DNA of 64,000 nt from Aurantimonas coralicida DSM 14790 (GTDB lineage: Bacteria; Pseudomonadota; Alphaproteobacteria; Rhizobiales; Rhizobiaceae): assembly GCF_000421645.1 (NCBI RefSeq), contig NZ_ATXK01000001.1:496001-560000 (forward strand), in the 5' to 3' direction. The notes under the pieces were generated by a model, which was not told the DNA's origin, ran no database searches, and was given only the letters and a program-made list of their open reading frames with translations. Shown in pieces: positions 7,487-16,129 of this stretch; the stretch's first letter is position 1, and each line of letters opens with the position of its first letter. Made by a program: the position numbers and the translations under genes.

Positions 7487-8515
7487 CTACGGCAGATTGT
7501 CCCGCATGAAGATGTCGATGCGGATCTGCTCCTGCGCTTCCAGCACCGGCCGGTCGTCGATCAGCGCCTTCAGGATGCGCACGGCGCTGCGCGCCTCGTG
7601 CCCGGCATCCTGGTTGATCACCGCATCGAAGATGCCGTCGTGCAGCGCCGCGCGCGCATGCGGGCTGACCTCGTGCGCCACCACGCGCACCCGGCCGGCA
7701 AGCCCGGCCCGTTCCAGCGCCGTCACCACCCCGCGATTGCCCGCGCCGAGGCTGTAGAGCCCGGCGATCTCGCCGTCTTGCGCCAGCATCTCGCCCAGAA
7801 GCGACGCCACCCGCTCGGCATCGTCCAGCCCTTCCAGCGACGGCAGCACGGTCAGATGCGGATAGTGTTCCCGCATCACCGTCTCGAATCCCTGCCGCCG
7901 CTCGACATGGTCGCGCAGCAGCATCGACCCGGCGACCACGGCGATCCGTCCCGGCGCGCCGCCGCAGAAGCGGCCGAGCAAACCGGCGGCCGTGCGGCCC
8001 GCCACGACATTGTCGATCCCCACGAAGCGGTCGCGGCTGGAACCGGGCAGGTCGCTGACCAGCGTCACCACCCGCACACCCTCGCCGGTCAGCCGGCCGA
8101 TCGCGTCGCGCACCTCTGCCGCATCGGTCGCCACCACCGCCACGCCGTCCGTCGCCGTGCGGTCGATGGCGTCGAGGGCCCGCACCAGCGCCGGCCCGTC
8201 AAAGGCCGGCACCATGGTGACGGTCACCTCGGCGCGCTCCAGCGACGAGTGCCGCGAGGTCGCCTGCACCGCCGCCGCCAGCCCGCGCATGAAGCTGTTG
8301 TCGCCGTCCGGCAAAAGGAAGCTCAGCCGGTAGCGGCGCTTCTTCGACAGATTCGCGGCGGTGATGTCGCGGGTGAAGTCGAGGCGCTGCATCGCCTCCT
8401 CGACCTTGGCGACGGTCTTCGCCCGCACGCCGGCCCGCCGGTTCAGAACCCGGTCCACCGTGGCCAGACTCACCCCCGCCGCACGGGCGACGTCCCGGAT
8501 CGTCGGTCGCGACAT
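7487..8515 (-). CDS. LacI family transcriptional regulator
   Basis: The product of about 342 residues has an N-terminal LacI helix-turn-helix (TIRDVARAAGVSLATVDRVLNRR) followed by the hinge and a periplasmic-binding-protein-like sensor domain. LacI proteins repress sugar genes and release DNA on binding a sugar or sugar phosphate. A GTG directly before the chosen ATG is an alternative start; GAGG lies upstream of both. It is the last gene of an apparent minus-strand unit with a sugar isomerase and a Gfo/Idh dehydrogenase, so it probably regulates that unit. The effector is unknown. Confidence 0.9.
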   Translation of the reverse strand: MSRPTIRDVARAAGVSLATVDRVLNRRAGVRAKTVAKVEEAMQRLDFTRDITAANLSKKRRYRLSFLLPDGDNSFMRGLAAAVQATSRHSSLERAEVTVTMVPAFDGPALVRALDAIDRTATDGVAVVATDAAEVRDAIGRLTGEGVRVVTLVSDLPGSSRDRFVGIDNVVAGRTAAGLLGRFCGGAPGRIAVVAGSMLLRDHVERRQGFETVMREHYPHLTVLPSLEGLDDAERVASLLGEMLAQDGEIAGLYSLGAGNRGVVTALERAGLAGRVRVVAHEVSPHARAALHDGIFDAVINQDAGHEARSAVRILKALIDDRPVLEAQEQIRIDIFMRDNLP

Positions 8516-8606
8516 CACGCCTCGTCCATGTCGTCAGTTCCCATCGGTCCCGCCAGCCGGTCGTCCCGGCCAGGGCCGTACCGGCCGGCGCAGGGCGGGC
8601 CGCGCG

Positions 8607-9776
8607 TCAGAGCGCCGTCCACGCCCCGTCATTCTGCGACGACGCCACGCAGGCCTCGATGAAGGCGAGGCCGTCGATTCCGTCCGCCAGGGTCGGCAGC
8701 GCCAGCCCGTCCGGCGGCGCCTCGCCGGCGTCCGATGCATGGATCAGCTCCGCCGCCTCGGCATAGATCGTCGCGAACCCTTCCAGATAGCCTTCCGGAT
8801 GGCCGGCCGGGATGCGCGAGACGGCCGCCGCCGCCGCGTTCGCCCCGGCCCCGCCGCGGGTCAGGAGCCGCTTCGGCTCGCCCAGCGGCGTGAACCACAG
8901 CCGGTTCGGCTCCTCCTGGCGCCATTCCAGCCCGCCCTTGTCGCCATAGACCCGCAGCGACAGCCCGTTCTCGTTGCCGACCGCCACCTGGCTCGCCCAC
9001 AACATGCCCTTCGCCCCGCCGGCAAAGCGCAAGAGCATGTTTGCATTGTCGTCGAGCTCGCGCCCTTCCACGAAGGATGACAGATCCGCCGACAGGCGCT
9101 CCACCTTCAGCCCGGTGACGAAGCAGGCAAGGTTGTGGGCGTGCGTGCCGATGTCGCCGATCGAGCCGCCGGCCCCGGCCTTCGCCGGATCGACGCGCCA
9201 GCCCGCCTGCTTGGAGCCGGTATCCTCGGCCCGGTCGGCCAGCCAGTCCTGGATGTATTCGGCATGCACCATCCGGATCTTTCCCAGATCCCCCGCCGCC
9301 ACCATCGCCCGGGCCTGCCGGATCATCGGATAGCCGGTGTAATTGTGGGTCAGGACGAAGATCTTGCCCGAGGCCGCGGCGATCTCCGCCAGCTCCTGCG
9401 CCTCGGCGAGCGTCGTCGTCATCGGCTTGTCGCAGATGACGTGGATGCCGACCTCCAGAAACGTCTTGGCGACCGGAAAATGCATGTGGTTCGGCGTGAC
9501 GATCGCCACCGCCTCGATGCCGTCCTCGCGTTCCGCCTCGGTCGCCGCCATCTCCACATAGGAGCCGTAGCTGCGTTCGGGATCGAGGCCGATCTCGGCC
9601 GCCGATGCCAGCGCCTTTTCCGGCGTCGAGGACAGCGCCCCGGCGACCAGCTCGAACCGGTCGTCGATGCGCGCCGCGATCCGGTGCACGCCGCCGATGA
9701 AGGCGCCCTGCCCGCCGCCGACCATACCCAGCCGTATGCGGCGTGGTCGCTCTGTGTCCTGTTCCTCGCTCGTCAT
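8607..9776 (-). CDS. Gfo/Idh/MocA family oxidoreductase
   Basis: The 389-residue NAD(P)-dependent sugar dehydrogenase has an N-terminal Rossmann fold (GMVGGGQGAFIG, residues 17-28), the CDKP motif (equivalent of the family EKP lysine) near residue 123, and a C-terminal alpha/beta domain with GDIGTHAHN carrying the usual catalytic Asp/His. Candidate substrates are inositols or oxidised sugars. The start follows GGGGAGA; a longer frame extends 58 codons into the preceding gene and is rejected. It lies 14 bases after the isomerase gene and is probably co-transcribed with it. Confidence 0.9.
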   Translation of the reverse strand: MTSEEQDTERPRRIRLGMVGGGQGAFIGGVHRIAARIDDRFELVAGALSSTPEKALASAAEIGLDPERSYGSYVEMAATEAEREDGIEAVAIVTPNHMHFPVAKTFLEVGIHVICDKPMTTTLAEAQELAEIAAASGKIFVLTHNYTGYPMIRQARAMVAAGDLGKIRMVHAEYIQDWLADRAEDTGSKQAGWRVDPAKAGAGGSIGDIGTHAHNLACFVTGLKVERLSADLSSFVEGRELDDNANMLLRFAGGAKGMLWASQVAVGNENGLSLRVYGDKGGLEWRQEEPNRLWFTPLGEPKRLLTRGGAGANAAAAAVSRIPAGHPEGYLEGFATIYAEAAELIHASDAGEAPPDGLALPTLADGIDGLAFIEACVASSQNDGAWTAL

Positions 9777-9790
9777 GATGCGTTCTCCCC

Positions 9791-10849
9791 TCAGCCCTCG
9801 ATGCCCAGCATGCGCCGGTTCGCCGCCGCGTCCGTCCCGCCCGCCGCGAAATCGTCGAAGGCCTTGTCGGTCACCTCGATGATGTGGCTGGCGATGAACG
9901 GCGCCCCCTCGGCCGCCCCCTGCTCGGGGCTCTTCAGGCAGCACTCCCATTCCAGCACCGCCCAGGAATCATAGTCGTATTCGGCGAGCTTGGAGAAGAT
10001 CCCGGCGAAATCCACCTGCCCGTCGCCCAGCGAGCGGAACCGCCCGGCCCGTTTCGTCCAGGGCTGGTAGCCCGAATAGACGCCCTGCCGGCCGGTCGGA
10101 TTGAACTCGGCGTCCTTCACGTGGAAGGCGCAGATCCGCTCGTGATAGATGTCGATGAACTCAAGGTAATCGAGCTGCTGCAAGAGGAAATGCGACGGGT
10201 CGTAATTGATCTGGCAGCGCGGATGGTCGCCGCAGGCCTGAAGGAACATCTCGAAGGTCGCGCCATCGAAGACGTCCTCGCCCGGATGGATCTCGTAGCC
10301 GACGTCGCAGCCCGCCGCGTCGAAGGCGTCGAGGATCGGCACCCAGCGTTTCGCCAGTTCCTCGAAGGCCGTGTCGACCAGCCCCGCCGGCCGCTGCGGC
10401 CAGGGATAGAGGAACGGCCAGGCCAGCGCGCCCGGAAAGGTCACGTGGCTCTGGAAGCCGAAATGCGCCGAGGCCTTCGCCGCCAGCTTCATCTGCTCCA
10501 CCGCCCAGGCCTGCCGCGCCTTCGGATCGCCCCGCACCTCCGGCACCGCGAAACCGTCGAAGGCCTCGTCGAAGGCCGGATGCACGGCGACGAGCTGGCC
10601 CTGCAGATGGGTCGAGAGGTCGGTGATCTCGACGCCGGCCTCGCGGCAGATGCCGGCGATCTCGTCGCAATAATCCTTCGAGCCGGCCGCCTTCTCCAGA
10701 TCGATCAGCCGTGTGTCCCAGGTCGGCAGCTGCACGCCCCTGTAGCCATGCCCCGCCGCCCAGCCGGCGATGGACTTCAGATCGTCGAACGGCGCCGAAT
10801 CGCCGAGAAACTGCGCCAGGAAAATCCCCGGCCCCTGCATCGTCTTCAT
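9791..10849 (-). CDS. Sugar phosphate isomerase/epimerase (xylose isomerase-like TIM barrel)
   Basis: The 352-residue protein belongs to the AP endonuclease 2/xylose isomerase-like TIM-barrel superfamily used for sugar and inositol interconversion. The segment YEIHPGEDVFDG carries barrel metal-binding residues (Glu, His), with further ligands in INYDPSHF and FHVKDAEF. The start follows GGGGAGG. It is the first gene of the unit isomerase, Gfo/Idh dehydrogenase, LacI regulator; no ABC or other sugar transporter is attached, which is unusual. The paired dehydrogenase and isomerase suggest oxidation and epimerisation of one sugar. Substrate not assignable. Confidence 0.88.
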   Translation of the reverse strand: MKTMQGPGIFLAQFLGDSAPFDDLKSIAGWAAGHGYRGVQLPTWDTRLIDLEKAAGSKDYCDEIAGICREAGVEITDLSTHLQGQLVAVHPAFDEAFDGFAVPEVRGDPKARQAWAVEQMKLAAKASAHFGFQSHVTFPGALAWPFLYPWPQRPAGLVDTAFEELAKRWVPILDAFDAAGCDVGYEIHPGEDVFDGATFEMFLQACGDHPRCQINYDPSHFLLQQLDYLEFIDIYHERICAFHVKDAEFNPTGRQGVYSGYQPWTKRAGRFRSLGDGQVDFAGIFSKLAEYDYDSWAVLEWECCLKSPEQGAAEGAPFIASHIIEVTDKAFDDFAAGGTDAAANRRMLGIEG

Positions 10850-11127
10850 CGAAAGCCTCCCCGTTCCCGGCGCCTCCCCGCGCCGCCGGCCCCGTCCCGG
10901 AGCCCGTCAGGGGCGCATAGAAGCCGCTTGAGGTACGCCTGTCAAAACGCCGCGCCGCTGGCGCTCTCCCGCCGCGTACGAAGCACGGCATCAACCATCC
11001 CGCGCCGCTTTCGCCCCCTCGCTTGCTCTGCCATGGTAGCTAAGGGCAGTGTTCCGACAGATCACCGGCACATGCAGCCGTCATGCATCCGTGCGATGCC
11101 GGACGTTCAGATACGACGAGGAAAGCC

Positions 11128-12549
11128 ATGGAACAGCGCGATCAGGTCCTGCCGATCATCATGGCCGGCGGCGCCGGAACCCGGCTCTGGCCGATCTCCC
11201 GCGACACGATGCCCAAGCAGTTCATCGCGCTCCTTGAGGATGGCGTCTCGCCCTTCCAGGCGACGGTCCGCCGGGTCGCCGGCGACGGTTTTGGCCGGCC
11301 GATCGTCGTCACCAACAACGATTTCCGCTTCATCTGCGCCGAACAGCTCGCCGCCGTCGGCATCACCGCCGACATCGTGCTGGAGCCCGAGCGCCGCGAC
11401 AGCGCCCCGGCCGTGGCGATCGGCGCGCTGATGGCCGAGCGCCGCGCCCCCGGCACCACCTGCCTGGTGCTGGCCTCCGACCATGTCATCCGCGACGAGC
11501 CCGGCTTCATCGCCGCCGTCGCCACCGCCGCGCAGCTCGCCGCCGGCGGCCGCATCATGACCCTGGGCATCACCCCGGACCATCCCTCCACCGCCTATGG
11601 CTACATCCGCCCGGGCACCGAGACCCTCGGCCACGGCGCCCATGTCCTCGACAAATTCGTCGAAAAGCCCGACCGCGCCACGGCCGAGACCTATCTCGCC
11701 GACGGCTTCGTCTGGAACAGCGGCAATTTCGCCTTCCGCTCCAACGTCATGCTCGACGAGCTGCGTGCCCATGCGCCCGACGTCCTGGTCGCGGCCGAAG
11801 GCGCCCTCGACGCCGCGGTCACCGATCTCGACTTCATCCGCCTCGACGCCGACGCCTTCAACCGCTCGCCGTCCCTGTCCATCGACTACGCCGTCATGGA
11901 AACCACCCGCCTCGGCGGCGTGCTGGCGGCCGATTTCGGCTGGTCCGACATCGGCTCGTGGGATTCGCTCCATGCGATCAAGGACAAGGATGCCGACGGC
12001 AACGTCTTCGAGGGCAATGTCGCGGCCATCGACACGACCAACAGCTTCGTGCGCAGCGACGATGTGCTGACCACCGTCCTCGGCCTCGACAATGTCGTGG
12101 TCGTCACCACCGACGACGCCGTGCTGGTCGCCGCCAAGGATGCCGCGCCCGACGTCAAGCGCATGGTCGCCAAGCTGCGCAAGGCCGGCCGCAGCGAGGC
12201 CAGCGAGCATCTGCGCATCCACCGCCCCTGGGGCTGGTACCAGCGCATCGACATCGGCGACCGTTTCCAGGTTAAGCACATCTGCGTCAAACCGGGCGGC
12301 CGCCTCAGCCTGCAGCGCCACCACCACCGCGCCGAGCACTGGGTCGTCGTCCACGGCACCGCCGAGGTGACCATCGACGACGAGGTCCGCCTCTATCACG
12401 AGAACGAGGCCGCCTATCTGCCGATCGGCTGCGTCCACCGCCTGCACAATCCCGGCAAGATCGACCTGAAGCTCATCGAGGTGCAGGTCGGCAGCTATAC
12501 CGGCGAGGACGACATCGTGCGCATCGAGGACATCTACGCCCGCGGCTGA
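11128..12549 (+). CDS. manC: Mannose-1-phosphate guanylyltransferase / mannose-6-phosphate isomerase
   Basis: The 473-residue type II bifunctional enzyme makes GDP-mannose from mannose-1-phosphate and GTP and interconverts fructose-6-P and mannose-6-P. The nucleotidyltransferase domain begins with GGAGTRLWPISR (about residues 13-24) and contains FVEKP; a C-terminal cupin domain (about 355-470) has RLSLQRHHHRAEHWVVVHGTAEV-type metal ligands. The ATG follows GAGGAA; an upstream in-frame ATG lacks a ribosome binding site. It is convergent with a phosphomannomutase gene, so the two together supply GDP-mannose for polysaccharide. Confidence 0.95.
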   Translation: MEQRDQVLPIIMAGGAGTRLWPISRDTMPKQFIALLEDGVSPFQATVRRVAGDGFGRPIVVTNNDFRFICAEQLAAVGITADIVLEPERRDSAPAVAIGALMAERRAPGTTCLVLASDHVIRDEPGFIAAVATAAQLAAGGRIMTLGITPDHPSTAYGYIRPGTETLGHGAHVLDKFVEKPDRATAETYLADGFVWNSGNFAFRSNVMLDELRAHAPDVLVAAEGALDAAVTDLDFIRLDADAFNRSPSLSIDYAVMETTRLGGVLAADFGWSDIGSWDSLHAIKDKDADGNVFEGNVAAIDTTNSFVRSDDVLTTVLGLDNVVVVTTDDAVLVAAKDAAPDVKRMVAKLRKAGRSEASEHLRIHRPWGWYQRIDIGDRFQVKHICVKPGGRLSLQRHHHRAEHWVVVHGTAEVTIDDEVRLYHENEAAYLPIGCVHRLHNPGKIDLKLIEVQVGSYTGEDDIVRIEDIYARG

Positions 12550-12694
12550 CCGCCGGGCGGCCCCTCGAGGCCCCTTGGGCACCTGAACGGGTCACCGGCA
12601 GCTCCGGTCACCCCGTCCGGCGGGACGCCAGGCACACCGGTTCAGCGCCGTCCCGATGGCGCAGGCCGTCGCGCCGCGATGCGGCCAGGCGCCG

Positions 12695-14125
12695 TCAGCC
12701 CCGCACCTCGGCCTCCGCCGCCGCCAGCCCCCAGGCCAGCAGCTCCGCCGCCTTCGCCTCCGATCCCGCCTCCACGTAGCAGCGCAGCTCCGGCGCGTTG
12801 CCCGAGGCGCGGAAATGCACCACCGGCCCGGCGTCGAGGATCACCCGCACGCCGTCCAGCGCATCGACCGACGCGACCGTGCCCGCCGGCGCAAAGAAGC
12901 CGGCGCGAAACTCCGAATCCTCGGCCAGCCCCGTCAGGAATTTGCCGCTCGCCGCCTGCGGCACATCCTGCAGCCGGTGCGCCGCCGCATGGCCGGCATC
13001 GAGCTCGGCCACCAGCGCCGCCAGGTCCATGCCGCGCCGCCTGGCCATGGCCAGCGTGGCGAGGATCGGCAGCACGCTGTCGCGGGTCGGCAGCGCCGGC
13101 AGGCTGCGCCCGTCGCGGGTCACCGCCGAGCCGAGCAGCAGGCCGCCATTCGCCTCGAAGCCGACAATGCCCTCGGCGCCGGCCTGCGCCGCCTCGGCCA
13201 TGCCGGCAATGACGAAGGGCGAGCCGACCTTCGTGCGCACCACCTTGTTCGCAATGCCGGACGTCTCCACCGCCGAGCTCGACGTCACCGGGGTGACGAT
13301 CGTCGTGAGCCCCAGCGCCCGGCTGGTCAGGAGCCCCAGCACGTCGCCGCGCAGGATCGCGCCCTTGGCGTCCGCCACTAGCGGCCGGTCGCCATCGCCG
13401 TCGGTGGAGACGATCGCATCGAAGCGGCCCTCTGCCGCCCAGTCGCGGATCTGCTTCACGTCTTGCGGCCGGTGCGCTTCCGTATCCACCGGCACGAAGG
13501 CGTCCGAGCGCCCGAGCGCCACTGCCGTGCCGCCGAGGGCCGCCACGAGATCCGCCAGCAGGTCGCGCGCGACCGAGCTGTGCTGGAACACGCCGATGGT
13601 CAGCCCCGCCAGCGCATCGCGCGCGAAGAAGTCGGTATAGCGCCGGGCGAACACCGCCAGCGCATCGCGTTCCGCCGCCTGACCGCCGGCCTCCGGCCCG
13701 GGCCGCGGATCGGCACCGGCAATGGCCGCGAACTCGGCCGCGATGCCGGTCTCCTCGGACTTGGTGATCTCGCCGCCACGGCCGTAGAATTTCAGCCCGT
13801 TGCGGTCGTCTGGAATATGGCTGCCGGTGATCATCACCGCCGGGCAGCCCTGGTGCATCGCCGCCAGCGCCAGCGCCGGGGTCGGCACCGCGCCGCAATC
13901 CACCGCCCGGAAACCGGCGGCATGGGCCGCCGCGATGCAGGCCTCGAGGATCTCCGGACTGCTCGCCCGCAAATCGCGACCGAAGAACACCATCTGCTCG
14001 GCGCCCGGCCGATCGCCGTCCCGCACATGGCGCAGGAAAGCCAGCGTGTAGCCGAAGCTCGGCCAGCCGATGAGGTCGCTCACCAGCCCGCGCAGCCCGC
14101 TCGTTCCGAATTTCAGCGAATCCAT
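12695..14125 (-). CDS. Phosphomannomutase / phosphoglucomutase family
   Basis: This 476-residue alpha-D-phosphohexomutase converts mannose-6-P to mannose-1-P, the substrate of the neighbouring guanylyltransferase. Motifs are the N-terminal FGTSGLRG, the active-site loop TGSHIPDDRNG with the phosphoserine, the metal loop DGDGDRP, and the C-terminal phosphate-binding RASGNAPELR. The loop reads TGSHIP rather than the textbook TASHNP, a known variation. The start follows GGGAG; a 23-codon upstream extension is not supported. Divergent from the glycosyltransferase gene. manB would be the usual name. Confidence 0.9.
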   Translation of the reverse strand: MDSLKFGTSGLRGLVSDLIGWPSFGYTLAFLRHVRDGDRPGAEQMVFFGRDLRASSPEILEACIAAAHAAGFRAVDCGAVPTPALALAAMHQGCPAVMITGSHIPDDRNGLKFYGRGGEITKSEETGIAAEFAAIAGADPRPGPEAGGQAAERDALAVFARRYTDFFARDALAGLTIGVFQHSSVARDLLADLVAALGGTAVALGRSDAFVPVDTEAHRPQDVKQIRDWAAEGRFDAIVSTDGDGDRPLVADAKGAILRGDVLGLLTSRALGLTTIVTPVTSSSAVETSGIANKVVRTKVGSPFVIAGMAEAAQAGAEGIVGFEANGGLLLGSAVTRDGRSLPALPTRDSVLPILATLAMARRRGMDLAALVAELDAGHAAAHRLQDVPQAASGKFLTGLAEDSEFRAGFFAPAGTVASVDALDGVRVILDAGPVVHFRASGNAPELRCYVEAGSEAKAAELLAWGLAAAEAEVRG

Positions 14126-14356
14126 CCGTCGTCTCCCGCTTGTCCGTCCCCCCGCGACCAGCCGTAACGACCCGGTCGCACAGCCATCGCGCACCCCCCT
14201 GTCCCGGCGCCAGCCTCGCTGCCTTCGATGGCGCGCGCAGCCCTTGCCCCTGCGACCGGTGTTTGCCCGGACCGACGCTCTGATCTAAGGGCGAGACCCG
14301 CGGCCCCGGCCCGCACATCCTGCCGCACAGCGGCGATAGCACGAGAAGGCCGTTTC

Positions 14357-15520
14357 GTGGAAAGACCCGCCGACACGACAAAGTCCCCGGCCCGCCCCAA
14401 GGTGGTGTTCATCATCACCGAGGACTGGTTCTTCGTCTCGCATTTCCTGCCCATGGCGCGGGCCGCCCGCGATGCAGGCTTCGAGACGGTGGTCGTCACC
14501 CGGGTTCGCAACCATGCCGGCCCCATCGAAGCGGTCGGCGCCCGCATCGTGCCGCTCGAGGCCGAACGCCGCGAGGTCGGCATCAAGGCCGTTGCCTCGG
14601 CGCTGTGGCGCATGACCAGGATTCTGAAACATGAGAAGCCGGCGATCGTCCATTGCATCGCCCTGCGCTCGATTCTCGTCGGCGGCGCCGCGGCCCGCCT
14701 CGCCGGCATCTCCCGCCGGATCTACGCTGTCACCGGCCTCGGCTATCTCGGCGCCCGCAGCGACACGGCCGGCCGCGCGATCCGCGCCGCCATCGCCGCC
14801 ACCATCCGCGTCGCCCTCACCGGCAAGCGCACGCGATTCCTTCTGGAGAACACCGGCGATGCCGGCTTCCTCCGCCTGCCCGCCGATTCGCCGCGCATCC
14901 TCGTCGTCGGCGGCGCCGGCATCGATCCCGCCGCCTATCCGCAGGCACCGCTGCCTCCGGCCCCGCCCCTGAAGGTCGCCGTCGTCGCGCGCATGCTCTG
15001 GTCCAAGGGCATCGACACCATCGTCGAGGCGGTGCGCCTCGCCAGAGGCCGCGGCGTCGACGTAACCCTGTCGCTCTACGGCACGCCCGACCCGTCCAAT
15101 CCGCGCGCCTTTTCCGCCGAGACGCTCGCGCAATGGTCGGCCGAGCCCTTCATCGACTGGCATGGCCGCACCGAGGATGTTGCCGCGGTCTGGGCGGACC
15201 ATCACGTCGCCTGCCTGCCGTCGCGCGGCGGCGAGGGCCTGCCGCGCACGCTCCTGGAAGCCGCGGCCTGCGGTCGCCCGCTCCTGACCACGAAGGTGCC
15301 CGGCTGCGGCGACTTCGTGCGCGACGGCGAGGACGGCATCGTTCTGCCGGCCGGCGATTCGCAGGGCTTTGCCGCCGCGCTCGCCCGCTTCGCAAGCGAG
15401 CCGGAGCTCGCCGCCCGCATGGGCGCCTCCGCCCGCGCCCGCGTCGCCAGCGGCTACACGACCGACGACGTCGAACAGGCCGTGGCAAAGCTCTACCGCG
15501 ACCTGGCCCAGACGATGTGA
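14357..15520 (+). CDS. Glycosyltransferase family 4 (GT-B fold)
   Basis: About 387 residues. The N-terminal acceptor-side domain starts with FIITEDWFFVSHFLPMARAARDAGFETVVVT, typical of Glyco_trans_4-like proteins. The C-terminal nucleotide-sugar domain has CLPSRGGEGLPRTLLEAAACGRP, which carries the E-x7-E donor-binding motif. I use the GTG at 14357 because AAGG lies seven bases upstream; longer starts add a low-complexity leader. The neighbourhood (manC, phosphomannomutase) suggests transfer of mannose or a derived sugar to a surface polysaccharide. No flippase or polymerase is adjacent. Confidence 0.85.
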   Translation: MERPADTTKSPARPKVVFIITEDWFFVSHFLPMARAARDAGFETVVVTRVRNHAGPIEAVGARIVPLEAERREVGIKAVASALWRMTRILKHEKPAIVHCIALRSILVGGAAARLAGISRRIYAVTGLGYLGARSDTAGRAIRAAIAATIRVALTGKRTRFLLENTGDAGFLRLPADSPRILVVGGAGIDPAAYPQAPLPPAPPLKVAVVARMLWSKGIDTIVEAVRLARGRGVDVTLSLYGTPDPSNPRAFSAETLAQWSAEPFIDWHGRTEDVAAVWADHHVACLPSRGGEGLPRTLLEAAACGRPLLTTKVPGCGDFVRDGEDGIVLPAGDSQGFAAALARFASEPELAARMGASARARVASGYTTDDVEQAVAKLYRDLAQTM

Positions 15521-15531
15521 TTTTGAAGAAA

Positions 15532-15606
15532 TGGTGCTGCCGCGGGGATTTGAACCCCGGGCCTCTCCCTTACCAAGGGAGTGCTCTACCCCTGAGCTAC
15601 GGCAGC
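15532..15606 (-). tRNA. tRNA-Thr (GGT)
   Basis: On the minus strand the acceptor GCTGCCG pairs with CGGCAGC, anticodon stem CTCCC/GGGAG with loop TTGGTAA gives anticodon GGT, and the T arm CGGGG/CCCCG is intact. Encoded CCA. It lies tail-to-tail with the glycosyltransferase gene. Confidence 0.97.
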
Positions 15607-15856
15607 GATGGGCGCTGTTTCCTTGATTTCGCCGCGCGCGTCAACCGTCATTTCGGCTCTTCCCGACGGATTTTGCACTGCAGCGTCTCCTCTCCCCATC
15701 GACGCCGCGTGCCAAAACCGGCGCGACCGTCGCCCCGCTGTCACGAAACCCTGTCCTCCTCGGACCGAACGCCCTCTCCGCGCCCTGTCGCTCAAGGGCC
15801 GGACGCCGGTTCGCAACGCCCCGCCAGACTTTTTCGCATTTGCGATGACAGAGCGC

Positions 15857-15885
15857 TGGACAGGGGCCGGGAGCTTTTCTATAAG
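15857..15885 (+). promoter_or_regulatory. Promoter of tRNA-Phe
   Basis: TGGACA (15857-15862), a 17-nt spacer and TATAAG (15880-15885) give a start near 15892, about 40 bases before the tRNA. The rest of the 327-base gap 15607-15933 holds nothing else I recognise apart from the presumed control region of the divergent tRNA-Thr. Confidence 0.65.
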
Positions 15886-15933
15886 GCCCGAGCTTTCGCC
15901 GGACGCCTCACGAGGCCGTCGCGGGTGGCAGGC

Positions 15934-16009
15934 GCCCAGGTAGCTCAGTTGGTAGAGCATGCGACTGAAAATCGCAGTGTCGGCGGTTCGACTCCGTCCC
16001 TGGGCACCA
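15934..16009 (+). tRNA. tRNA-Phe (GAA)
   Basis: Acceptor GCCCAGG pairs with CCTGGGC, D arm GCTC/GAGC, anticodon stem TGCGA/TCGCA with loop CTGAAAA giving anticodon GAA, T loop TTCGACT. Discriminator A and encoded CCA at 16007-16009. Confidence 0.97.
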
Positions 16010-16129
16010 CTTTTCCCAAAGCCATGATCTGAACGCCGCCAGCCGGTTCTCGTCGCGTCCGCCTGCGTTGCGTGCAGCCAGCAGCGTCCGCGTTGGTGAC
16101 AGTCGTCGGAAGCACCGCCTGGTTCGGCG

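Noticed and set aside
15369-15626. Plus-strand open frame with VLPRGFEPRASPLP over the tRNA-Thr locus
   Set aside because: Antisense tRNA translation artefact.
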